DNA of 64,000 nucleotides from assembly GCF_000721265.1 (NCBI RefSeq), contig NZ_JOFZ01000005.1, positions 62,001-126,000 on the forward strand, written 5' to 3'. Below the pieces are notes generated by a model. The model did no database searches and had not been told where the DNA came from. It worked only from the letters and a program-made list of their open reading frames with translations. Source of the stretch: Streptomyces sp. NRRL F-5126 (lineage in GTDB: Bacteria; Actinomycetota; Actinomycetes; Streptomycetales; Streptomycetaceae). Every line of letters begins with the position of its first letter. Within the stretch, counting starts at the first letter, position 1. Positions 30,001-37,845 of the stretch are shown in pieces. The position numbers and the translations under genes are program-made.

Positions 30001-31295
30001 TCGGCACGACCGTCAAGGCCGGCAGCACGATCCGGCTGCAGAAGGACGCGGCCAACACCTCGAAGTACGCGATCGACTTCGTCGACCTCGAGCAGGTGGC
30101 GCAGGCGCAGAACCCCGACCCGGCCGCGTACGTGACCCCGGCCGGCTTCGGCCAGCAGGACGTGCAGAACGCGCTGGACAAGGTCCGCATGGACACCACG
30201 GGCAAGCTCGTCGGCGTCTACCTGCCGGCAGGCGACTACCAGACCTCCACGAAGTTCCAGGTCTACGGCAAGCCGGTCAAGGTGACCGGCGCGGGCCCCT
30301 GGTTCACCCGCTTCCACGCGCCCACGACGCAGGACAACACCGACATCGGCTTCCGCGTGGAGTCGTCGGCGAACGGCTCCACGTTCTCCGGGTTCGCGGC
30401 CTTCGGCAACTACACGTCGCGCATCGACGGCCCGGGCAAGGAGTTCGACCTGACGGACGTCTCGGACATCACCGTCGACAACGTATGGATCGAGCACATG
30501 GTGTGCGCGATCTGGGGCACGCACGTCAATGGCCTGAAGGCCACGAACATGCGGATCAGGGACACGTTCGCCGACGGCATCAACCTCACCAACGGCAGCC
30601 AGGACAACCTGGTCGGCAATGACGAGGCACGCAGCACGGGCGACGACAGCTTCGCGCTGTTCGCCGCCGAGGACCACAACTCCTCCCCGCTGACCGGCAA
30701 CACGTTCCAGAACCTCACGGCGAAGCTGCCGTGGCGTGCCGCCGGCCTCGCCGTCTACGGGGGCGAGGGCAACACCCTGCAGAACATCACCGTCTCCGAC
30801 ACGCTCACCTACTCGGGCCTCACCCTCAGTTCGCTGGACTTCGGCTACCCCTTCCCGGGGTTCGGGGCCACCCCGCAGACCGTGGTCAAGGGCGTCTCGC
30901 TGATCCGCGACGGCGGGCACTTCTGGGGCAAGCAGGTGTTCGGCGCGGTCTGGGTGTTCTCGGCCACCGACCCGTTCCAGGGCATCCGCGTGAGCGATCT
31001 GGACATCACCGATCCGACGTACGGCGGGATCATGTTCCAGACCGACTACTCGGGCGGCAAGGCGCTCTACCCGATCAAGGACACGGTCTTCACGGACGTG
31101 TCGATCAGCGGGGCGCACAAGAGCGGTGACGAGTTCGACGCGAAGTCGGGCTGGGGTCTGTGGGCCAACGAGATGCCGGAGGCCGGCCAGGGGCCGGCGG
31201 TCGGCGAGGTCACGTTCAACAACCTCAAGCTGAGCGACAACGCGCAGGACGTCAGGAACACCACCACCACGATGAAGATCGACATCAACCCGTAG
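27018..31295 (+). CDS. Secreted multidomain GH87-like alpha-1,3-glucanase (mycodextranase family)
   Basis: A 1425-residue extracellular enzyme. Order: signal peptide (1-33, ending SFAAAADG); discoidin-like domains at about 40-160, 169-305 and 496-634; two fibronectin III domains (311-394, 403-490); two CARDB-like domains (637-742, 747-864); a CBM6/35-like domain opening YEAEDGVV (872-1027); and a right-handed beta-helix catalytic region (1031-1425). The motifs FADGINLTNGSQ (D1186) and STGDDSFALF (D1209, D1210) match the catalytic Asp arrangement of GH87 enzymes, which attack alpha-1,3-glucan or nigeran. It is first in a sugar-uptake island. ATG 27018 is used; 27006 is also possible. Fungal cell-wall glucan is the inferred substrate. 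Confidence 0.8.
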   Translation: MRVQRSRRRTLAVVTTTSLLLVGWPSFAAAADGHHPAGGHTAAAAHRAATKKVTDGDQSTYWQSAGKGDQWVQKDLGATRRVDRVTLKLPADWKARKETLSLQGSRNGSGFETLKTSAAYTFSPGSGNTVTVSFPATKERWIRANITHNSAGSRAQLSELVVHTATAATQDLALGKTMTASGYNDVYPAPNANDGNQSTYWESKNNAFPQWIQVDLGSSVAVNSVVLKLPADWPARNQTLRLQGSSNGTDFSDIAASKAYAFSPSSGNTATISFNSLTTRYIRATFTANTGWPAGQVSEFEVYGPATGDTQAPTAPSGLTLTQPSTGQIRLGWHPSTDDTAVTGYDIYRDSELVSTVAGDVTSYTESQPASATVTYFVRARDAAGNVSANSNSVTRKGDTGDTQAPTAPGGLACTETADGQVKLTWTASTDNEGVTGYDIYRGDQRIGSVDGSTTTYTDTKAGSGTVTYYVRAKDAAGNVSADSNSVTRNGSAGTASNLAVGKPITASSSVYTYVAANANDNDTSTYWEGAGGSYPDTLTVKLGANADTKSVVVKLDPASVWSARTQHIEVLGREQDASGFTSLVPGKDYAFDPASGNTVTIPVSARVADVQLKFTANSGAPAGQVAELQVLGTPAPNPDLQVTAVSASPASPVESDPITLSATVKNTGALAAPASTVAFDLGGSKVATADVGALAAGAEAKVTADIGAQSAGTYVLSAVADPDNKVIESNETDNTFTAPSGLVVKPVASSDLVATAVATSPSAPSAGDTVTFSVAVKNQGTVAAASGTHAVTLTLLDEKSGTVKTLTGSFSGALAPGATSSPVSLGTWKAADGSYTEKVVVAKDDNELPVKQANNTSTQSFFVGRGADMPYDTYEAEDGVVGGGAKVIGPNRTIGDLAGEASGRKAVTLDSTGNYVEFTTRADTNSLVTRFSIPDSAGGGGTDATLDVYVDGKFLKAVDLTSKYAWLYGDETAPGNSPGSGAPRHVYDEANVLLGTTVKAGSTIRLQKDAANTSKYAIDFVDLEQVAQAQNPDPAAYVTPAGFGQQDVQNALDKVRMDTTGKLVGVYLPAGDYQTSTKFQVYGKPVKVTGAGPWFTRFHAPTTQDNTDIGFRVESSANGSTFSGFAAFGNYTSRIDGPGKEFDLTDVSDITVDNVWIEHMVCAIWGTHVNGLKATNMRIRDTFADGINLTNGSQDNLVGNDEARSTGDDSFALFAAEDHNSSPLTGNTFQNLTAKLPWRAAGLAVYGGEGNTLQNITVSDTLTYSGLTLSSLDFGYPFPGFGATPQTVVKGVSLIRDGGHFWGKQVFGAVWVFSATDPFQGIRVSDLDITDPTYGGIMFQTDYSGGKALYPIKDTVFTDVSISGAHKSGDEFDAKSGWGLWANEMPEAGQGPAVGEVTFNNLKLSDNAQDVRNTTTTMKIDINP

Positions 31296-31315
31296 AGGAG
31301 CCTGACCGGGAGACC

Positions 31316-31356
31316 CGGCGCGGCCGGGAGCGGAACGTACGCTCCCGGCCGCGCCG
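31316..31356 (+). terminator. Terminator of the GH87-like gene
   Basis: Perfect 17-bp arms (CGGCGCGGCCGGGAGCG and its complement) with a 7-base loop, 20 bases after the stop codon. Confidence 0.8.
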
Positions 31357-31384
31357 TCACCGGCTTACACACGCGAGAAAGCAG

Positions 31385-31410
31385 TTTGCATAATTTGCGA
31401 TACTCTTGCG
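31385..31410 (+). promoter_or_regulatory. Promoter and repeated half-sites of the LacI gene
   Basis: TTTGCA (31385-31390), TTTGCG (31394-31399) and CTTGCG (31405-31410) repeat at 9- and 11-bp intervals. The -10-like GATACT (31399-31404) lies 9 bases before ATG 31414 and no ribosome site is present, suggesting a leaderless, autoregulated transcript. Confidence 0.5.
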
Positions 31411-31413
31411 CCC

Positions 31414-32424
31414 ATGACGCGACGACTTGCTCAGGTGGCCAAGAAAGTGGGAGTCAGCGAGGCCACGGTCAGCCGGGTCCTCAACGGGAAACCCGGGGTG
31501 TCGGAGGCCACCCGGCAGTCCGTGCTGACCGCGCTCGACGTCCTCGGCTACGAGCGCCCCACCCAGCTGCGCGGCGAGCGCGCCCGGCTGGTCGGCCTGG
31601 TCCTGCCCGAGCTGCAGAACCCGATCTTCCCCGCGTTCGCCGAGGTCATCGGCGGCGCACTGGCCCAGCAGGGGCTGACCCCCGTGCTGTGCACGCAGAC
31701 CAAGGGCGGTGTCTCGGAGGCCGACTACGTGGACCTGCTGCTCCAGCAGCAGGTCTCGGGGGTGGTGTTCGCAGGCGGCTTGTTCGCGCAGGCCGACGCG
31801 CCGCACGACCACTACCGGCTGCTGGCCGAGCGCAAGATTCCGGTCGTGCTCATCAACGCCCCCATCGAGAACCTGGACTTCCCCTGCATCTCCTGCGACG
31901 ACGCGGTCGCCGTCGAGCAGGCGTGGCGCCACCTGGCCTCGCTCGGCCACGAGCGCATCGGCCTGGTGCTGGGCCCCGACGACCACGTGCCGTCCCGGCG
32001 CAAGCTGCAGGCCGCCATGGCCACGGCGAAGGCGACGGGCGCCGAACTGCCCGACGAGTACGTCGAGCGCACCATGTTCTCCCTGGAAGGCGGCCAGGCG
32101 GCCACGGCACGCCTGCTGGACCGCGGGGTGACGGCCTACATCTGCGCGAGCGACCCGATGGCCCTCGGAGCCGTGCGCGCGGCGCGCAGGAGGGGGCTCA
32201 AGGTGCCGGACGAGGTCTCGGTCGTCGGGTTCGACGACAGCGCGTTCATGAACTGCATGGAGCCGCCGCTGACCACCGTCCGCCAGCCCATCGAGGCGAT
32301 GGGCAGGGCGGCGGTCGAGATGCTGTCGGCGCAGATCCAGGGCGGTTCCGTGCCGCCGGGAGAGCTGCTGTTCGAGCCGGAGCTCGTCGTGCGCAGCTCG
32401 ACCGCGCAGGCGCCCAGGGGCTGA
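31414..32424 (+). CDS. LacI-family transcriptional repressor, MalR-like
   Basis: A 336-residue repressor. The N-terminal HTH and hinge read LAQVAKKVGVSEATVSRVLN (about 4-23) and then GKPGVSE; the rest is a periplasmic-binding-protein-like sugar sensor. The overall sequence resembles Streptomyces MalR. It sits between a secreted alpha-glucanase-like gene and a sugar ABC importer, so it probably represses both until an oligosaccharide inducer is imported. It likely binds the TTGCG-type repeats upstream of itself and of both neighbours. Confidence 0.9.
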   Translation: MTRRLAQVAKKVGVSEATVSRVLNGKPGVSEATRQSVLTALDVLGYERPTQLRGERARLVGLVLPELQNPIFPAFAEVIGGALAQQGLTPVLCTQTKGGVSEADYVDLLLQQQVSGVVFAGGLFAQADAPHDHYRLLAERKIPVVLINAPIENLDFPCISCDDAVAVEQAWRHLASLGHERIGLVLGPDDHVPSRRKLQAAMATAKATGAELPDEYVERTMFSLEGGQAATARLLDRGVTAYICASDPMALGAVRAARRRGLKVPDEVSVVGFDDSAFMNCMEPPLTTVRQPIEAMGRAAVEMLSAQIQGGSVPPGELLFEPELVVRSSTAQAPRG

Positions 32425-32464
32425 GCACCCACGCCGCCCCGTGCATGCAGACAACTGTCAAAGA

Positions 32465-32491
32465 TTTGCGAAATGAGAGCGACATCTTGCG
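32465..32491 (+). promoter_or_regulatory. TTTGCG/CTTGCG half-sites upstream of the ABC operon
   Basis: TTTGCG (32465-32470) and CTTGCG (32486-32491) start 21 bp apart, about two helical turns, 90-116 bp before the binding-protein gene. They match the half-sites in front of the LacI and GH87-like genes. Confidence 0.5.
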
Positions 32492-32580
32492 GACATCCGT
32501 AGTTAGTGGTTGAGTGAGCGGCGCCACACAGCGAGCAGCTGTGCGGCTTCCCACGCTCCTGCCCTAGAGGGGTCCCACCG

Positions 32581-33948
32581 ATGAGAAGTCCCGGGTTCCG
32601 CCGTACGTGCACCACCGCCATAGCCGTAAGCCTGGCACTCACCGCCGTGGCCGCCTGCTCGAGCAGCAAGGGCGGCGGGGGAACGACCGCGGACGGCAAG
32701 ACGGCGCTCACCGTCAACTGCATGCCGCCCAAGTCCAACAAGGTCGACCGCACCAGCTTTCAGAACGACATCAAGACGTTCGAGAAGCAGAACCCGAAGA
32801 TCGACCTCACCGCGCACGACACGTTCCCGTGCGAGGACCCGAAGACCTTCGACGCCAAGCTCGCCGGCGGTCAGATGGAGAACGTCTTCTACACGTACTT
32901 CACGGACGTCAAGCACGTCGTGTCCATCAACCAGGCCGCCGACATCACGGACTACGTCAAGGACATGCCGGGCTGGAACGAGATCGACCCGAAGCTGCGG
33001 GCCATGTACACCGTCGACGGCAAGGTGTACGGAGTCCCCAGGACCAACTACACCATGGGGCTGCTCTACAACCCGACGCTCTTCAAGAAGGCCGGCCTCG
33101 ACCCGAACAAGCCGCCCACGACCTGGGCCGAGGTGCGCGCCGACGCCAAGAAGATCGCCGCGCTCGGCCATGGCACGGTCGGCTACGCCGACTACAGCGC
33201 GCAGAACCAGGGCGGCTGGCACTTCGTCGCCGAGCTCTACTCGCAGGGCGGCCAGGCCGTCTCGGCGGACGGCAAGAAGGCGACCGTCGACACACCGCAG
33301 GGCAAGGCCGTGCTGCAGAACCTCCACGACATGCGGTGGAAGGACAACTCGATGGGCTCGAAGCAGCTGCTCATCATCAACGACGTGCAGCAGATGATGG
33401 GCACCGGCAAGCTCGGCATGTACATCTCCGCGCCCGACAACATCCCCACCATCGCCAAGCAGTACGGCGGCGACTACAAGAACATGGCGCTGGGCCCGAT
33501 GCCGGGCGGCAAGGGCACGCTCGCCGGCGGCGACGGCTACATGTTCAACAAGAAGGACACCCCCGCGCAGATCAAGGCGGGCCTGAAGTTCCTCACCCTG
33601 GAGACCAACACCCCGGGCAAGGGCCTGAGCAACTGGCAGTACCTGAGCGAGCAGAAGTCGCCGGTGGGCCTCCCCGAGCCGCGCCTGTGGACCCAGGGCG
33701 GCGACTACGACAAGAAGAACCTGGCGCTCAAGAAGAGCTACGCCAACGTGCCGGTCGAGAACTACCAGGCATTCGCCGACGGCAACCCGAACCTCACGCC
33801 GCGGATCGAACCCCCGAACGCGCAGCAGATCTACTCCGTGCTGGACTCGACGGTCTCCGCGGTCCTCACCAACAAGAACGCGGACATCGACGCGCTCCTG
33901 AAGGGCGCCCAGACGAAGATCGACTCCGTGCTCGCGCAGCAGGGCTGA
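32581..33948 (+). CDS. Sugar ABC transporter substrate-binding lipoprotein
   Basis: A 455-residue extracellular lipoprotein of the family 1 solute-binding (MalE-like) type. The lipobox is LTAVAAC with the lipidated Cys at residue 26. The mature protein carries DVKHVVSINQAADITDYVKD and YGVPRTNYTMGLLYN, typical of oligosaccharide binders. It is the first gene of a binding protein-permease-permease operon; the permease follows after 7 bases. From the neighbours it probably binds alpha-linked gluco-oligosaccharides. Only a weak AGGGG ribosome site precedes the ATG. Confidence 0.92.
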   Translation: MRSPGFRRTCTTAIAVSLALTAVAACSSSKGGGGTTADGKTALTVNCMPPKSNKVDRTSFQNDIKTFEKQNPKIDLTAHDTFPCEDPKTFDAKLAGGQMENVFYTYFTDVKHVVSINQAADITDYVKDMPGWNEIDPKLRAMYTVDGKVYGVPRTNYTMGLLYNPTLFKKAGLDPNKPPTTWAEVRADAKKIAALGHGTVGYADYSAQNQGGWHFVAELYSQGGQAVSADGKKATVDTPQGKAVLQNLHDMRWKDNSMGSKQLLIINDVQQMMGTGKLGMYISAPDNIPTIAKQYGGDYKNMALGPMPGGKGTLAGGDGYMFNKKDTPAQIKAGLKFLTLETNTPGKGLSNWQYLSEQKSPVGLPEPRLWTQGGDYDKKNLALKKSYANVPVENYQAFADGNPNLTPRIEPPNAQQIYSVLDSTVSAVLTNKNADIDALLKGAQTKIDSVLAQQG

Positions 33949-33955
33949 CGTCCGT

Positions 33956-34918
33956 ATGAAGACTGCCCAGGCTCCCGCACGGTCCGCCGCGGCGCCGCCC
34001 CTGAACGGGGGGCCGCGCCCGGTGGGCCGTCCCACGGCCCCCCGCAGGCCCCTCAGCCGCCGGCTGACCGACCAGGCGCGCGCCTACGCCTTCCTCCTCG
34101 GCGGGCTGATCTGCTTCGCGCTGTTCTCCTGGTACCCGGCGATCCGCGCGGTGATCATCGCCTTCCAGAAGTACATCCCGGGCTCGTCGCCCCAGTGGGT
34201 CGGCACCGCGAACTTCACCCACGTCTTCCACGACCCGGAGTTCGCGGCCGCGTGGCGCAACACCTTCTACTTCACGCTGCTCGCCCTGCTGATCGGCTTC
34301 CTCGTCCCCTTCGTCACGGCGCTCGTGCTGAACGAGATGCGGCACATGAAGTCGTTCTTCCGGGTCGTCGTGTACCTGCCGGTGATGATCCCGCCGGTGG
34401 TCAGCGCGCTGCTGTGGAAGTGGTTCTACGACCCGGGAGCCGGGCTCTTCAACGAGGCGCTGCGCTTCCTGCACCTGCCGACGTCGAACTGGACGAACGG
34501 CACGTCGACCGCCCTCGTCTCCATCGTCCTCGTCTCCACCTGGGCGAACATGGGCGGCACGGTCCTCATCTACCTCGCCGCGCTCCAGGGCATCCCGGGG
34601 GAGTTGTACGAGGCCGCGGAACTGGACGGGGCCGGCATCCTCCAGCGCGTCCGGCACGTCACGATCCCGCAGACCCGCTTCATCATGCTCATGCTGATGC
34701 TGCTGCAGATCATCGCGACGATGCAGGTGTTCACGGAGCCGTTCGTGATCACCGGGGGCGGGCCGCAGGACTCCACCGTCACCGTGCTCTACCTGATCTA
34801 CAAGTACGCCTTCCAGTACAACAACTTCGGCGGGGCCTGCGCGCTCAGCGTGATGCTGCTGGTCATGCTCGGCCTCTTCTCCGCCGCCTACCTGCGGCTG
34901 ACCCGCACCGACGACTGA
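33956..34918 (+). CDS. Sugar ABC transporter permease (MalF-like)
   Basis: A 320-residue inner-membrane permease with six predicted helices after a basic, Pro-rich N-terminus. The EAA loop that docks the ATPase is ELYEAAELDGAGILQRVRHV (about residues 216-235). It pairs with the permease at 34929. Its ATG starts 7 bases after the binding-protein stop, so translation is probably coupled. Confidence 0.93.
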   Translation: MKTAQAPARSAAAPPLNGGPRPVGRPTAPRRPLSRRLTDQARAYAFLLGGLICFALFSWYPAIRAVIIAFQKYIPGSSPQWVGTANFTHVFHDPEFAAAWRNTFYFTLLALLIGFLVPFVTALVLNEMRHMKSFFRVVVYLPVMIPPVVSALLWKWFYDPGAGLFNEALRFLHLPTSNWTNGTSTALVSIVLVSTWANMGGTVLIYLAALQGIPGELYEAAELDGAGILQRVRHVTIPQTRFIMLMLMLLQIIATMQVFTEPFVITGGGPQDSTVTVLYLIYKYAFQYNNFGGACALSVMLLVMLGLFSAAYLRLTRTDD

Positions 34919-34928
34919 GAGGGCGGCC

Positions 34929-35885
34929 ATGACCACCACGATCGCACCTCCTCCCCGGCAGGCACCGCCCACCACCCCGCGCCGCGCCCGCAAGCGGGCG
35001 GAGCCCGCCGCCATCCGCACCCTCGTCTCCCCGCTGGCCCTCGCGAGCCGCAGGGGCAAGGCGGTGTACTGGACGGTCTTCGGCCTCGTCCTGTTCCTGT
35101 TCGCCCTCGCCTTCCTGTTCCCCGTGTACTGGATGATCACCGGGGCCTTCAAGTCGCCCGACGAGCTCAACAGCAACCCGCCCACGCTCGCGCCCGAGCA
35201 CTGGCATCCGGGCAACTACGGCGACGCGTGGAACCTGATGCAACTGCCCGACCACCTGTGGAACACGGTGGTGCAGGCGGCCGGCGCCTGGCTGCTGCAG
35301 CTCGTCTTCTGCACCGCCGCCGCCTACGCGCTGTCCAAGCTCAAGCCGGTGTTCGGCAAGGTGGTACTCGGCGCCATCCTCGCCACACTGATGGTGCCGG
35401 CCCAGGCCCTCGTCATCCCCAAGTACCTGACCGTGGCCGACCTGCCGTTCATCCACACCAGCCTGCTCAACAACCCGGCCGGCATCTGGCTGCCGGCGGT
35501 GGCGAACGCCTTCAACCTCTACCTGCTGAAGCGGTTCTTCGACCAGATACCGCGCGACGTCATGGAGGCCGCCGAGATCGACGGCGCGGGCAAGCTGCGC
35601 CAGCTCTGGTCGATCCTGCTGCCGATGTCGCGCCCGGTGCTCGGGGTCGTGTCCATCTTCGCGCTCGTCGCCGTCTGGCAGGACTTCCTCTGGCCGCTGA
35701 TGGTGTTCTCGGCGGCCCCCGACAACCAGCCCATCTCCGTGGCACTCGTCCAGCTCTCGCAGGACGTGCCGCAGACCGACCTCATCGGGGCGATGGTCAT
35801 CGCGAGCGTGCCGATGGTCGTCATGTTCCTCGTGTTCCAGCGCCACATCATCGCCGGCATCAGCGCAGGGAGCACGAAGGGATAG
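34929..35885 (+). CDS. Sugar ABC transporter permease (MalG-like)
   Basis: A 318-residue permease with about six helices and an EAA loop (DVMEAAEIDGAGKLRQLWSI, about residues 211-230). An AGAGGG ribosome site lies before the ATG. It completes the translocation pore with the MalF-like partner. No ATP-binding subunit is encoded in the operon, as in other Streptomyces MalEFG-type systems that use the shared ATPase MsiK; this is inferred. Confidence 0.93.
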   Translation: MTTTIAPPPRQAPPTTPRRARKRAEPAAIRTLVSPLALASRRGKAVYWTVFGLVLFLFALAFLFPVYWMITGAFKSPDELNSNPPTLAPEHWHPGNYGDAWNLMQLPDHLWNTVVQAAGAWLLQLVFCTAAAYALSKLKPVFGKVVLGAILATLMVPAQALVIPKYLTVADLPFIHTSLLNNPAGIWLPAVANAFNLYLLKRFFDQIPRDVMEAAEIDGAGKLRQLWSILLPMSRPVLGVVSIFALVAVWQDFLWPLMVFSAAPDNQPISVALVQLSQDVPQTDLIGAMVIASVPMVVMFLVFQRHIIAGISAGSTKG

Positions 35886-36057
35886 CCCCGGCACCGCCCC
35901 GCCACCACTCCAGCCGCAGGCCGCGCGCCGCGGGACGGCTGCCCCCTGCCCGAAAACACCGGGGGACCGCGCGTCCCACGGCGAAACGCCCGCGGTCCGG
36001 GGCGGCGCGGCGCCACCCCCGCGGGCCGGGCCGGCGCACCGGCCCCGGCCGCACGAC

Positions 36058-36107
36058 CTGCGCACCGCCGCCCGCCAACGTCCCCGCCGAGGGACGGCGG
36101 TGCGCAG
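36058..36107 (+). other. Intercistronic hairpin before the GH13 gene
   Basis: CTGCGCACCGCCG (36058-36070) and its exact complement (36095-36107) form a 13-bp stem, and GTCCC/GGGAC gives an inner stem in the 24-base loop. It lies in the 297-bp gap between the permease and GH13 genes, which shows no gene. It may attenuate transcription or stabilise the upstream mRNA. Confidence 0.5.
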
Positions 36108-36182
36108 CCCGCGAACCACCGTCGCCTCTCCACGGGCGCCACTCCCGTGAGGGCCCCAGCACACGCCCGAAAGGAACACCGC

Positions 36183-37793
36183 ATGAAAGGCAGCCCTCCG
36201 GAAGTCGCCGACCGGGACTGGTGGCGCGACGCCGCGATCTACCAGGTCTATGTGCGCAGCTTCGCCGACGGCGACGGCGACGGCACGGGTGATCTCGCCG
36301 GTGTCCGGGCCAGGCTGCCGTACCTGGCCGAACTCGGCGTCGATGCCCTGTGGTTCACCCCCTGGTACCTGTCGCCGATGGCCGACGGCGGCTACGACGT
36401 CGCGGACTACCGCGCCATCGACCCGCAGTTCGGCACGCTCGCCGAGGCGGAGAAACTCATCGCGGAGGCCCGCGAGATGGGCATGCGCACGATCGTCGAC
36501 ATCGTGCCCAACCACGTCTCCGACCAGCACGCCTGGTTCAAGGCGGCCGTCGCGGCCGGCCCCGGCAGCCCCGAGCGCCGGTTGTTCCACTTCAGGCAGG
36601 GCCGCGGCGAGGGCGGCCGGACCCCGCCGAACGACTGGGTCGGCGAATTCGGCGGCACGCCCTGGACGCGCCTGCCCGACGGGGACTGGTACCTCCACCT
36701 CTTCGCGCCCGAGCAGCCCGACCTCAACTGGGACCATCCGGCCGTGCGCCGGGAGCACGAGGACGTCCTGCGGTTCTGGTTCGACCGCGGCGTCGCCGGC
36801 GTCCGCATCGACTCCGCCGTGCTGCCCGCCAAGGACCCCGCGCTGCCGGACTTCACGCCGGGCACCGACCCGCACCCGTACGTCGACCGCGACGACCTGC
36901 ACGCCGTCTACAGGTCCTGGCGGACGATCGCCGACGAGTACGACGGCATCTTCGTCGGGGAGGTCTGGCTGCCCGACACCGAGCGCTTCGTGCGCTACCT
37001 GCGCCCCGACGAACTGCACACCGCCTTCAACCTCGGCTTCCTGGCCAGCCCGTGGGACGCGCGGCGGCTGCGTGCGTCGATCGACGAGACGCTCGCCGAG
37101 CACGCCCCGGTCGGGGCGCCGGCGACCTGGGTGCTGTGCAACCACGACGTGACGCGCACCGTCACCCGCTACGGCCGCGCGGACGACACCGGGTTCGCCT
37201 TCGAACGCAAACGCTTCGGCACGCCCACGGACCTGTCGCTCGGCACCCGCAGGGCACGCGCCGCCGCGCTGCTCTCGCTCGCGCTGCCCGGTACCGTCTA
37301 CCTCTACCAGGGTGAGGAACTCGGCCTGCCCGAGGCCGAGATACCGCGCGCGCGGATCCAGGATCCGATGCACGAGCGCTCCGGCGGCGTCGACCCGGGC
37401 CGTGACGGATGCCGCGTCCCGCTGCCCTGGACGGCGGACGCGCCGTACGCGGGATTCGGCTCCACGACCGAGCCGTGGCTGCCCCAGCCCGAGGGGTGGG
37501 AGGCGTACGCGGCCGACGGCCAGGCCGCCGATCCCGGGTCCATGCTGTCCCTCTACCGGGCGGCGCTCGGGCTGCGCCGCACCGAGCCCGGGTTCCGCGG
37601 CGCCGGGCTGACCTGGCTGGACGCCGCCGACGGCGTGCTGGCCTTCAGCCGCGGCGAAGGCCTGGTGTGCGTGGCCAACCTGGCCGATGAGCCCGCCGCG
37701 CTGCCCCCGCACACGCGTCTGCTGCTCGCCGGCGGCCCGCTCACCGGGGACGGGCGGCTGCCGCGTGACACGGCGGTGTGGCTGCGCGTGTGA
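36183..37793 (+). CDS. Cytoplasmic GH13 alpha-glucosidase
   Basis: A 536-residue oligosaccharide alpha-glucosidase of the oligo-1,6-glucosidase/AglA type, without a signal peptide. It begins DWWRDAAIYQVYVRSFADGD. The full GH13 triad is visible: nucleophile D210 (GVRIDSA), acid/base E260 (FVGEVW) and stabiliser D322 (CNHDVTR). ATG 36183 is preceded by AAAGGA; the in-frame GTG at 36147 is less likely. It lies downstream of the sugar importer and should hydrolyse the imported di- or oligosaccharides to glucose. Confidence 0.92.
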   Translation: MKGSPPEVADRDWWRDAAIYQVYVRSFADGDGDGTGDLAGVRARLPYLAELGVDALWFTPWYLSPMADGGYDVADYRAIDPQFGTLAEAEKLIAEAREMGMRTIVDIVPNHVSDQHAWFKAAVAAGPGSPERRLFHFRQGRGEGGRTPPNDWVGEFGGTPWTRLPDGDWYLHLFAPEQPDLNWDHPAVRREHEDVLRFWFDRGVAGVRIDSAVLPAKDPALPDFTPGTDPHPYVDRDDLHAVYRSWRTIADEYDGIFVGEVWLPDTERFVRYLRPDELHTAFNLGFLASPWDARRLRASIDETLAEHAPVGAPATWVLCNHDVTRTVTRYGRADDTGFAFERKRFGTPTDLSLGTRRARAAALLSLALPGTVYLYQGEELGLPEAEIPRARIQDPMHERSGGVDPGRDGCRVPLPWTADAPYAGFGSTTEPWLPQPEGWEAYAADGQAADPGSMLSLYRAALGLRRTEPGFRGAGLTWLDAADGVLAFSRGEGLVCVANLADEPAALPPHTRLLLAGGPLTGDGRLPRDTAVWLRV

Positions 37794-37845
37794 ACCGGCC
37801 GGACGGGGCCCGCCGCCCGTTCCTGCCGGAGGCCTGAACACGGCC

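Noticed and set aside
26604..31118. A 1504-codon open frame on the minus strand opposite the GH87-like gene
   Set aside because: The plus-strand gene has a signal peptide, recognisable domains and catalytic motifs. The minus frame reads as Arg/Val/Gly-rich sequence with no domain, a usual by-product of high G+C DNA.
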